In this document: one piece after another, positions 42,825 through 51,040 of the stretch
Layout of the letters: each line of letters opens with the position of its first letter
How positions within the stretch are numbered: the stretch's first letter is position 1
Source: Sporosarcina sp. HYO08
GTDB lineage: Bacteria; Bacillota; Bacilli; Bacillales_A; Planococcaceae
Direction: 5' to 3'
Assembly: GCF_001563475.1 (NCBI RefSeq)
Contig: NZ_LPUT01000012.1
Location: 124,001 to 188,000, forward strand
DNA length: 64,000 nt
Position numbers and translations under genes: made by a program
Notes under the pieces: model-generated
Told to the model about the DNA's origin: nothing
What the model saw: only the letters and a program-made list of their open reading frames with translations
Database searches by the model: none

Positions 42825-44984
42825 GTGAGAAAACCTTTCATATGGGGAGTCAGCGCCGTCATCTTGACGGGGATTGCGCTTTCATTTGTTTTTTTCATGG
42901 AGAAGGTGACGGTGACGGCTTCTGAAATTGCGTTAGTTGACCAAGGTTGGCGTGCGAGTTTTTCATCGCCCATTAAAAAAGAAGCGATCGGGACGAGTGC
43001 ACTTGTTGTTAAAGACCTTAAAGGAAAAGAAGTAGATGCGAAAATAACGTTAAGCAACGACAATCTTACAGTACACGTAAAAGGGCTGGTACCCGGTGAA
43101 TATCAGCTGCATGTAAAGAAAAATGCGCTTAGCCGAAAATCATTGCATGAATTGCCGCTTCAAGCAATCCGATTTCAGGTACAAGAAACGGTCGAACCCG
43201 TATCGTCTGAAAAAGAACTAACTGCCTATTTTGAACGTGTACTGTCACAGCAAAAACAATTACAGAAAGGTACAGCGTATTCGACCAACGAATCGGCCAG
43301 GGAAGACCAAAGCAGTGCCGACATATCCGAAGATGCAACGGCAAATCATTCAACGACGAACAATCAGGTCGAAGGGGTCGATGAAGCAGATATCGTGAAG
43401 ACCGATGGGAGTTTTATTTATGCTGCGATGGGGGATGGGACTGTAACGATTACAGATATTCGAGACCCGCAGGAGATGAAGCGGACATCTACCATTAAAA
43501 TGGATGAAAAATTTATCCCAACACAACTATTCCTGCATAAAGGGCTGCTCGTCGTTATAGGTGATCGCTATGAACCATACGAAAATGTCACTACCGAAGA
43601 TCAATTGCGCATCATGCCTGTTAGTGGGATGACGGTCGTACAAATGTATGATATAGCAAATCCCGAAAAGCCCACGTTCGTACGTGAAGTAGGAGCGGAA
43701 GGATACTTGAGCGGTACGCGGAAAACAGGGGAAATGCTTTACTTTGTGACGACTGTACAACCTCCTATCTGGATGATGGAAAAAATCGAAGGGGAGGCGC
43801 TTCGCCCGCGGATTTACGATTCTAACGCTAAAGAAACGACAGAATGGATGGATTACGAAGACATTGCTGTTTTGCCGGGAGCAATGGAACTAACCTATTC
43901 AATTATTACAGCGGTCGATTTAACTTCACCTGCCGAGTCAAAGGTAGTAACGAAGGGATATCTTGGTGGCAGCGGGCAGCTTTATATGTCTAAAGACAAC
44001 TTGTACTTAACCGCAACAATTTACGACGACAGTCCGTCTCCTGCTAAAAGTGATGCCGAGATCATGATTTGGAATCCAGGTATTATGAATAGCGAGATTT
44101 TCAAGTTTTCATTGCACAAAACAGAAGTTGTATTCCAAAATTCAGCACTCTTAAGAGGCCACGTACTCAATCAGTTTTCTATGGACGAATACAACGGTAA
44201 CTTCCGAGTCGTCACGACAGAAGGCAATATGTGGGATGAGAAAAATCCTTCAAAAAACCATCTGTTTATTTTAAATGAAAAGATGACGGTCGTTGGATCG
44301 ATTGAAGGGCTTGCAAAGGGAGAGCGTATTTACTCCGCGCGTTTCATGGGGGATAAGGCATACATGGTCACTTTTCGTGAGACAGATCCGTTATTTGTCA
44401 TAGATGTAGCGAAGCCGACAGCCCCCAAAGTTCTAGGGGAGCTCAAAATACCCGGTTTCAGCAACTACCTACACCCGCTTGATGAAAACCATCTAATTGG
44501 CTTCGGCTATGAAACGACCGCTGAGAAAGTTATCGGCAGCAATGAACCGCGTATTTTAACGCAAGGTATGAAGATTTCCTTATTCGATGTAACAGATTTT
44601 GCAAATCCAAAAGAAAAAGACACTGAAATAATTGGTGGAAGAGGTACGTATTCACCGATTCAATACGATCATAAGGCATTGCTGCGACATCAAGAACGTC
44701 ACTTGTTTGGTTTCCCAGCAGTCGTTTACGATGAAGTGAAAAAAGATCAATTGGATCTTCAAAGCACTGGTTCATTGGTCTACGAAATAACGTCTGAAAA
44801 TGGGATCATCTTGAAAGGAGATTTGTTGACAGCAAAAAAGAATGGACAGCAATATGAGGAGTGGGAAAAAGAAATTCGGCGCCTTTTATATAGTAAAGAT
44901 ACACTTTTTACGGTGTCAATGCATGAAGTGAAAAGTTATGATCTCAACACATTTGATTCGATTGGAAGTGTAACGCTAAACTGA
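42825..44984 (+). CDS. Secreted/membrane-anchored beta-propeller protein (COG4880-like)
   Basis: About 719 aa. A single N-terminal helix (FIWGVSAVILTGIALSFVFF) serves as signal anchor. A Big-5-like beta domain (about 35-120) follows. Then comes the segment NQVEGVDEADIVKTDG that marks the secreted beta-propeller family, and a propeller over the rest, with repeated (V/I)-x-D-(V/I) strands such as VQMYDIANPEKP, LFVIDVAKPTAP and ISLFDVTDFANP. Function unknown; extracytoplasmic. GTG 42825 fits AAAGGA best; TTG 42816 and GTG 42819 in the same frame lie too close. Confidence 0.85.
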   Translation: MRKPFIWGVSAVILTGIALSFVFFMEKVTVTASEIALVDQGWRASFSSPIKKEAIGTSALVVKDLKGKEVDAKITLSNDNLTVHVKGLVPGEYQLHVKKNALSRKSLHELPLQAIRFQVQETVEPVSSEKELTAYFERVLSQQKQLQKGTAYSTNESAREDQSSADISEDATANHSTTNNQVEGVDEADIVKTDGSFIYAAMGDGTVTITDIRDPQEMKRTSTIKMDEKFIPTQLFLHKGLLVVIGDRYEPYENVTTEDQLRIMPVSGMTVVQMYDIANPEKPTFVREVGAEGYLSGTRKTGEMLYFVTTVQPPIWMMEKIEGEALRPRIYDSNAKETTEWMDYEDIAVLPGAMELTYSIITAVDLTSPAESKVVTKGYLGGSGQLYMSKDNLYLTATIYDDSPSPAKSDAEIMIWNPGIMNSEIFKFSLHKTEVVFQNSALLRGHVLNQFSMDEYNGNFRVVTTEGNMWDEKNPSKNHLFILNEKMTVVGSIEGLAKGERIYSARFMGDKAYMVTFRETDPLFVIDVAKPTAPKVLGELKIPGFSNYLHPLDENHLIGFGYETTAEKVIGSNEPRILTQGMKISLFDVTDFANPKEKDTEIIGGRGTYSPIQYDHKALLRHQERHLFGFPAVVYDEVKKDQLDLQSTGSLVYEITSENGIILKGDLLTAKKNGQQYEEWEKEIRRLLYSKDTLFTVSMHEVKSYDLNTFDSIGSVTLN

Positions 44985-44997
44985 GTACAAAAGAAAG

Positions 44998-45037
44998 AGC
45001 TATCCACAAATGGTCAACGTTTGGGATGGCTTTTTTT
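44998..45037 (+). terminator. Terminator after the beta-propeller gene
   Basis: AGCTATCC pairs with GGATGGCT (one G-T pair), with inner CAAA/TTTG, followed by T7. Confidence 0.85.
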
Positions 45038-45211
45038 AATTCACATGTGGACAACGGCTATTTAGGTGTTTTCACCTTGAAAGTCGTAGATTTTGTTAAT
45101 AAATAAACCCTCAACTGTGCAAAATGGTGATAAGTATGACCATGCTGTGCATTGTACTTTCAAAAAGGCTTCGCTAAAATGATGAGAAAGGTATTTGGGA
45201 GGATGGTGACA

Positions 45212-45949
45212 ATGGATAAGGAACTGGCAATTGATTGTTGCTTGCTTGCCGGTCGGTTGATGATGGAAGCCGGGGCTGAGACGTATCGAGTCGAAGATAC
45301 GATGAAGCGAATGGCGAATTCATTGGAATTGCCTGCTGCACACAGCTTTGTCACACCGACGGGCATTATTTTTTCACCGGGCAGCCCCCACCATACGAAG
45401 CTCGTTCAAATTTCAAAACGTTCAACAGATCTTGAAAAAATTGCATTGGTAAATGCAGTTTCACGAAAATTATCCACTGGGCAGTCCGCACTTTCAGAAG
45501 CCTATCAAGAACTGTTGCACATTGAAAAGGCAAACGTCATGTTTCCGATGTGGCTGCAGATTTTTTCGGCTGCCATTGCGAGCGGCTGTTTTCTCATCTT
45601 ATTGGAAGGCAGTTGGAAAGACGTTCCTATGGCTATTCTGGCAGGCGGAACTGGATTTACGGTTGCGGCATTTTTAGATGATTTAACGCGTGTAAAGTTT
45701 TTTGCGGAATTCATGGCTTCTTTAGTCATCGCTTTAATTAGTTTCTTTGCCGTATCATTTGGATTTGGGCAGGAGCTAGATAAGATCATTATTGGCTCGG
45801 TCATGCCCCTTGTACCAGGATTACTAATTACGAATGCAGTCCGTGATTTAATGGCAGGGCATTTCGTCTCGGGGTTATCAAAGGGGGCGGAAGCTTTTTT
45901 AACTTCTTTTGCAATTGGGGCAGGCGTTGCTTTCGTATTATCATTCTAA
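45212..45949 (+). CDS. Threonine/serine exporter ThrE family, large subunit (DUF1212)
   Basis: 246 aa. The N-terminal soluble part has the family signature LLMMEAGAETYRVEDTM-like segment and SFVTPTGIIFS, followed by about five membrane helices with VPLVPGLLITNAVRDLMAGH. In ThrE the two halves are fused; here they are two adjacent genes, as in the YjjP/YjjB pair. The ATG at 45212 is nine bases after GGAGG; an in-frame ATG at 45203 lies directly on it. Substrate in relatives: threonine, serine or succinate. Confidence 0.88.
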   Translation: MDKELAIDCCLLAGRLMMEAGAETYRVEDTMKRMANSLELPAAHSFVTPTGIIFSPGSPHHTKLVQISKRSTDLEKIALVNAVSRKLSTGQSALSEAYQELLHIEKANVMFPMWLQIFSAAIASGCFLILLEGSWKDVPMAILAGGTGFTVAAFLDDLTRVKFFAEFMASLVIALISFFAVSFGFGQELDKIIIGSVMPLVPGLLITNAVRDLMAGHFVSGLSKGAEAFLTSFAIGAGVAFVLSF

Positions 45950-45967
45950 AGAAAAGAGGTGACGGCT

Positions 45968-46420
45968 TTGTCATGGTTTGTACAAGCGATCCTTAGTTTT
46001 TTAGCGGCATTCGGATTTGGAATCATCTTCAACGCACCTCGTAAAATGTTATTTTACTGTGGTTTTGTTGGCATGTCCGGTTGGCTGGGTTACAAGGTCT
46101 TTCATAACATTACAGGTGATGCCGTCCAATCTTCTTTCCTTGGTGCATTTGCCGTAGCGGTTGTTGCACATTTATTTGCAAAACGTTTTCGGACACCGAT
46201 GATTGTATTTAGTGTGGCGGGAATTATTCCACTTGTACCGGGCGGAATGGCTTATAATGCGATGCGTCATATCGTTGAAAATGATTACCTTTCAGCAATT
46301 ACATTTGCCTCTGAGGCTTTTATGATTTCGGGTGCCATTGCGATGGGACTCGTTTTTGCAGAAGTGATTATTCAGCTTGCCTTCCGAAAAAGAACGCCGA
46401 GGTTTTACACAAAAAACTAG
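45968..46420 (+). CDS. Threonine/serine exporter ThrE family, small subunit (DUF3815)
   Basis: 150-aa membrane protein with about four helices, the second half of a ThrE-type exporter. IIPLVPGGMAYNAMRHIVENDY mirrors the VPGLLITNAVRDLMAG signature of the preceding gene. TTG at 45968 is six bases after GAGGTG and is preferred to GTG at 45959, which lies within that site. Translation probably follows from the neighbour 18 bases upstream. Confidence 0.88.
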   Translation: MSWFVQAILSFLAAFGFGIIFNAPRKMLFYCGFVGMSGWLGYKVFHNITGDAVQSSFLGAFAVAVVAHLFAKRFRTPMIVFSVAGIIPLVPGGMAYNAMRHIVENDYLSAITFASEAFMISGAIAMGLVFAEVIIQLAFRKRTPRFYTKN

Positions 46421-46446
46421 TTCTGTGTAAAATCTGGCGTTTTATT
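46393..46446. terminator. Bidirectional terminator between the exporter and the EAL gene
   Basis: AACGCC and TTTTACACA pair with TGTGTAAAA and GGCGTT in a long stem that begins inside the 3' coding end of the small exporter subunit and ends in TTTATT. Confidence 0.85.
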
Positions 46447-48109
46447 AATATGTTTGATTTGTTAGGTCAATTTGATCAGCCGTAACTGGCATTCCTATAT
46501 AATAACCTTGCACAGCATCTACACCCATTGAAGTGAGAAGATCGTATTGTTCCTCGGTTTCAACACCCTCTGCGACCACATAAAGTCCCATTGACTTTCC
46601 GAAGCGGATCATTCCTTCAACAAGTTGCTTCGTTCTCGGCCGGGTAGATAATGAATGGATAAATTCTTTATCAATTTTTACCTTTGTAAGTGGTAAGTGC
46701 TCCATATACCGAAAAGAAGCATAGCCCGTGCCGAAATCGTCAAGGGCAAATTCGATTCCGATTTCCTGAAGCTCTTTCATTTGCCGCTGGATCGAATTTT
46801 CCTCTTCTGCCTGGAAGGCGAATTTTTCTGTGATTTCGATTTGGATAAGATTCGCCGGACATCCTGCGGCTGCTAGGATTCCTATCACTTTGTTTTTCAT
46901 CATATCGTTGCTGAACTCGCGAACGGATGTATTGATTGAAATACCTACATCGTGTTTCTGTTCATGCCAAGAAGCTGCCAAGATCGCGGATTCCTTCAGG
47001 ACAAATTGACCGATCTCATGAATGAGGCCATTTTCTTCAGCAATCGGGATGAGCTCATCGGGGGATATATAGCCTAGTTCTTCGTCTTCCCATCTGACAA
47101 GTGCCTCGTAAAGTGTAATTTTACCAGAAGCAATGTCCCGCTGCGGTTGATAAACGACCTGCAGGTTGTTATCGTTGAGTGCAGTTAACAATTTACGGTC
47201 AATCATTGTTTTTCGGTTCAATATTTTATGGGAGGCGGGTGACAAAGATGCAATTTTTCCACCGCCATTTTTCGTTACTTCTTTTGTTGCGGCAACAGCG
47301 GCTTTCATCAAATGAACGTAGGAAATCTGATCCTCAGGATATCGAACGATTCCGCCACTCACCGATAATGGAAAAGGGCTGTGATTGATGGAGATAGGTT
47401 GCTGTTCCAAAAATTGGAGAAACCCTTGAACGTACCAATCACCAAATGGCGTAATAACGATGAATTCATTGACGCCAATTCTTGCAATAGGATTGTCTTG
47501 GAAATATCGTTTCACTCGATTTGAAAAAGCTTGAATCATTTCTATTTCGAAATCAGAAGACTGAAGTTCTTTTAACGTAAAATAATGATCAATCGTGAGG
47601 TGGACTAAAGAAAAATGTCGATCTTCGGCAATTGCTTCATCTACTGTTGTTTCGAGTTTATGGCGGCTCATTAGTCCCGTTTCATAATCTATAAATGCGA
47701 GTTGCTGCAACTGTTTTCGACGTTCGATGTCTTCAGTCATATCAAGCTCAAGAAAAGTGACAGAAGTTACGCCTTGTTCTTCCACTACATGTGGGATTGC
47801 TAATAGACTGACAAAATAAGATTCGCCTGTCCGTGTTAACTTTTCGGCAGCGCCGAACCAAGTTTTCCCATTTGATACGTCAGTCCAAATAGTATGCACA
47901 AGTGCACTTTCATCATTTGAGTTAGGAAACATTTGCCAAATCGTTTTATCGAGTACACGTTTTGGCGTCCATTTGCTAATTTCCAAAAAGTTTTTATTTA
48001 CATCTGTGATGAAGCCATCGCTATCGGTTCGAGTTACCATATAATGTCGTTCTAAGCCTTGTATAATGTCGGGTATCTCTGGCAAGCTTCGGCCTTTTGC
48101 CGATCTCAT
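46445..48109 (-). CDS. PAS-GGDEF-EAL cyclic-di-GMP phosphodiesterase
   Basis: 554 aa, apparently cytoplasmic with no membrane helix. The PAS domain (about 20-130) is followed by a degenerate GGDEF domain (about 135-290, with GVNEF at the motif) and an EAL domain (about 305-545). The EAL residues are intact: YEALVRW, INTSVREF, IEITEKF, ALDDFGTGYAS, VKIDKEF, VAEGVET and QGYYIG. So it should hydrolyse cyclic-di-GMP and not make it. The GGDEF part may bind GTP as a regulator. The PAS input is unknown. ATG behind AAAGGGG. Confidence 0.92.
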   Translation of the reverse strand: MRSAKGRSLPEIPDIIQGLERHYMVTRTDSDGFITDVNKNFLEISKWTPKRVLDKTIWQMFPNSNDESALVHTIWTDVSNGKTWFGAAEKLTRTGESYFVSLLAIPHVVEEQGVTSVTFLELDMTEDIERRKQLQQLAFIDYETGLMSRHKLETTVDEAIAEDRHFSLVHLTIDHYFTLKELQSSDFEIEMIQAFSNRVKRYFQDNPIARIGVNEFIVITPFGDWYVQGFLQFLEQQPISINHSPFPLSVSGGIVRYPEDQISYVHLMKAAVAATKEVTKNGGGKIASLSPASHKILNRKTMIDRKLLTALNDNNLQVVYQPQRDIASGKITLYEALVRWEDEELGYISPDELIPIAEENGLIHEIGQFVLKESAILAASWHEQKHDVGISINTSVREFSNDMMKNKVIGILAAAGCPANLIQIEITEKFAFQAEEENSIQRQMKELQEIGIEFALDDFGTGYASFRYMEHLPLTKVKIDKEFIHSLSTRPRTKQLVEGMIRFGKSMGLYVVAEGVETEEQYDLLTSMGVDAVQGYYIGMPVTADQIDLTNQTY

Positions 48110-48142
48110 GTCGTAATCCCCTTTCAGAAGAAAGATAGTTCA

Positions 48143-48170
48143 ATTATAATAGATTTTTATGATGTGTACA
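48143..48170 (-). promoter_or_regulatory. Sigma-A-type promoter of the EAL gene
   Basis: On the minus strand TGTACA, 16 bases, then TATAAT, about 35 bases before the start codon. Confidence 0.5.
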
Positions 48171-48247
48171 GTAGAATAATAGCACAGAGTATCAACACTC
48201 GGTCGAATTTTCAAATAAAAATTGTTTCATCGATAAGGGGGAGAGAA

Positions 48248-49177
48248 ATGAATCGATTAAAAGGAATTATAATGATTATTTCCGGTGCGGCGCTTTGGGG
48301 TGCAACAGGTCCTTTACTAGAATGGCTTCTTAACAATAGTCAAATGTCCATCCCTTTCATATTGATCAGTCGTCTTACCCTTGCTGGCGGGGGGTTGCTT
48401 GTTTATTTAAAGTTGAAGAAGAAGCAAATTACGCTTCCGCTCAGGCAAAAAGTATGGCTTCGACAAATTATCATCTTTGGCGTTGTTGGTATGCTCGGTG
48501 TTCAGTATGCATTTGTCGCTTCTATTGATACGAGCAATGCCGTCATTGCGACGTTATTCCAATTTCTCGCACCTATCTATATTATTATTTTTGTTTCTTT
48601 GCGGCAAAAAAAGAAGCCGCCAACTGTGCAAGTACTTGGCATGTCTGTGACTATTATCGGTTTGTTTTTCCTGCTTACAAACGGCTCTATTTCAGGCTTT
48701 GTCTTGAGCAATGAAGCGCTTTTTTGGGGGCTTGTCGTCGGGTTCACATTTGCATTTTATACGCTATATCCTGTTCGGATTATGCAAGAATGGGGTGTCA
48801 TTTTAACGGTTGGCTGGGCAATGTTAATTGGCGGTCTTACGCTGTTTATAGTCAATAGTTGGACATTCGTGAAAGAAGTTCAATATTTAACGGATCTAAA
48901 AATGGCGGGCATGCTCATTTTCATTATCATTGTCGGTACAGTGGCGTTTTTGTTATTCCTTGGCAGCATGAGCTATATTACACCTGTTGAAACAAGTGTT
49001 TTATCTAGCTTTGAGCCGCTTACTGCGATGGTCATTTCAGTTCTTTGGTTCGGAGAGCTATTAGGGAAATGGCAGTTAGCGGGCGCGATTATTATGCTTG
49101 TTGGCGTTACGTGGCTTTCCATAGCAGGTGGAAAAGCGAAAAAAAAGAACATTGAAAAAGCACCAGATCCGCATTGA
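48248..49177 (+). CDS. EamA/DMT-family transporter
   Basis: 309 aa with about ten helices in two EamA repeats (about 5-140 and 155-295). The first begins GIIMIISGAALWGATGPLLEW; the second ends with SSFEPLTAMVISVLWFGELL, the typical last-loop signature. Probably exports an amino acid or metabolite; substrate not predictable. ATG 48248 follows AAGGGGGAG. The much longer open frame upstream has no ribosome site and overlaps the EAL gene. Confidence 0.9.
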   Translation: MNRLKGIIMIISGAALWGATGPLLEWLLNNSQMSIPFILISRLTLAGGGLLVYLKLKKKQITLPLRQKVWLRQIIIFGVVGMLGVQYAFVASIDTSNAVIATLFQFLAPIYIIIFVSLRQKKKPPTVQVLGMSVTIIGLFFLLTNGSISGFVLSNEALFWGLVVGFTFAFYTLYPVRIMQEWGVILTVGWAMLIGGLTLFIVNSWTFVKEVQYLTDLKMAGMLIFIIIVGTVAFLLFLGSMSYITPVETSVLSSFEPLTAMVISVLWFGELLGKWQLAGAIIMLVGVTWLSIAGGKAKKKNIEKAPDPH

Positions 49178-49193
49178 GGATGGGTGCTTTTTT
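49155..49193 (+). terminator. Terminator overlapping the EamA gene end
   Basis: AAAAAGCACC pairs with GGTGCTTTTTT; inner ATCC/GGAT. The stop codon lies in the hairpin. Confidence 0.85.
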
Positions 49194-49312
49194 AGTTAGT
49201 AAATAAGGAATCCATTGACTCGCATGCCTATACACAGTTTCTGCGCTATGGCATAATGGGGACTACTAGTGAGACTATTCGTAAAACGAAGGAGTTTTGA
49301 GGTGAGAAGAAA

Positions 49313-51040
49313 TTGAAGACTGTATTTTCCTATGCAAAAAGCTATAAATGGCCGATTATCATTGCATTATTCCTCATGTTTGTCGAACTGACAGTGGAAC
49401 TCATTCAACCCCTCCTCATTGCAAAAATTATTGATGAAGGAATTGTCACAAGAGATGCACAAGTCGTTTGGACTTGGGGAAGCGTCATGATGGGGCTTGC
49501 TTTCATTGCCTTTATTTCTGGTGTCATTAATTCTTTTTTCGCAGCCCATGCGGCACTTGGATTTGCGTACGATCTCAGAAAAGCGTTATTCCAACAAGTA
49601 CAAGCTTTTTCGATGGCAACATTTTTACGATTCCCAGCTTCGGGACTGATTACTCGTTTAACAAGCGATGTATCGATCGTACAAACCGTTCTTTTTATGG
49701 GGCTGCGTATTATGATGCGGGCGCCTCTCCTCGTTATCGGAAGCTTAGTGATGGCTTTTGTAGTGAATGCAAAGCTTGCTGTGTTTCTCATCATTGGCGC
49801 CCCTTTTTTAGCGTTTTTCCTTTATTTCATGACGAAAAAAGGGGTCAGTTATTTTTCCCGTGTGCAGAAACGGTTAGATACCGTCAATCGAGTCATCCAA
49901 GAAAGCCTTCAAGCGATTCGGCTCATTAAAGCATATTTGCGCGGATCATACGAGGCAAGTCGATTTTCAACTGTATCGAAAGCTTTACGTACAGACACTG
50001 TCCTAGCGATGCGCAGAATGGAACTGATATTACCGATTCTTCTTCTCGTCATGAATGGCAGTTTAATGGCTGTTCTTTGGTTTGGGGCGGTAGAGGTGCA
50101 AAGTGGGCGGGCGCAAGTTGGTGAACTTGTCGCAATCGTTAATTATGCGATGCGGATGACGGGTGCTTTTTCGATGTTTTCTTTTCTAATTGTGGCATTT
50201 TCCCGTGCGAAGGCTTCAGCGGAGCGAATGGAGGAAGTTTTATTAGCAAAGGAATTGGAACAAGACTATGTTGAAAGCTCCAGTATGAAGCGATTGGATG
50301 GAGATTTGCGTTTTGAACATGTCTATTTTAATTATCCAGGAAAACCGACTCCTATTCTTGAGGATATTTCGTTTCACATTGCGGCAGGTGAAAAGCTAGC
50401 GATTATGGGAGCGACTGGTTCTGGAAAATCGACATTATTAAACTTAATTCCACGCATGTTCGAAGCGACATCTGGCCGAATTACGGTAAGCGGGGTCGAT
50501 GTGAACGAGTGGACGTTGAAAGATTTACGTGAAATGATCGGCTTCGTTCCGCAACAGTCCATTCTTTTCACCGGCTCTATTTTAGACAATTTGTCATGGG
50601 GAGATGTGGAGGCACGTGTAGATGAATTGGAAGAAGCGGCAAAAAAAGCACAGATTCATTCGTCCATTGAAGCATTTCCTTCTCAATATGAGACGCGGGT
50701 GGGCCAAAAAGGGGTCAATTTGTCGGGTGGTCAAAAGCAACGGTTATCGATTGCGCGAGCTCTCGTTCGTAAGCCGTCCATTCTCATTTTAGATGATAGT
50801 ACAAGTGCACTTGACGTGAAAACAGAATCTGCTTTATGGGATGCCCTTCGAGGGGAGGAAGCAACAATGCTCGTTGTGACACAGAAAATTCGAACAGCAC
50901 AAGGGGCTGATCGTATTCTTTTACTAGATGATGGAAAGGTAGTAGGGTACGGTACGCATGACGAGCTAATGAAACAATCCCCACTCTATCAACAAATCGC
51001 CAAATCGCAAATGGAAGAGGGGGGAGAGCGCGTTGTTTAA
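49313..51040 (+). CDS. Heterodimeric ABC exporter, degenerate half (YfiB-like)
   Basis: 575-aa half-transporter: six-helix domain plus ATPase. The ATPase has Walker A GATGSGKST and signature LSGGQKQR, but Walker B reads ILILDDSTSALD with Asp for the catalytic Glu, and the H-loop His is replaced (VVTQKI). This is the pattern of the subunit that carries the non-hydrolysing site in asymmetric exporters. Lengths of this and the next gene (575/607) fit the B. subtilis YfiB/YfiC pair. TTG start after GAGGTGAG. It overlaps the partner gene by eight bases. Confidence 0.9.
   Translation: MKTVFSYAKSYKWPIIIALFLMFVELTVELIQPLLIAKIIDEGIVTRDAQVVWTWGSVMMGLAFIAFISGVINSFFAAHAALGFAYDLRKALFQQVQAFSMATFLRFPASGLITRLTSDVSIVQTVLFMGLRIMMRAPLLVIGSLVMAFVVNAKLAVFLIIGAPFLAFFLYFMTKKGVSYFSRVQKRLDTVNRVIQESLQAIRLIKAYLRGSYEASRFSTVSKALRTDTVLAMRRMELILPILLLVMNGSLMAVLWFGAVEVQSGRAQVGELVAIVNYAMRMTGAFSMFSFLIVAFSRAKASAERMEEVLLAKELEQDYVESSSMKRLDGDLRFEHVYFNYPGKPTPILEDISFHIAAGEKLAIMGATGSGKSTLLNLIPRMFEATSGRITVSGVDVNEWTLKDLREMIGFVPQQSILFTGSILDNLSWGDVEARVDELEEAAKKAQIHSSIEAFPSQYETRVGQKGVNLSGGQKQRLSIARALVRKPSILILDDSTSALDVKTESALWDALRGEEATMLVVTQKIRTAQGADRILLLDDGKVVGYGTHDELMKQSPLYQQIAKSQMEEGGERVV

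Noticed and set aside
48059..48247. Longer N-terminus for the EamA transporter
   Set aside because: It overlaps the divergent EAL gene start and its promoter; the internal ATG at 48248 has a strong ribosome site and begins the first membrane helix.
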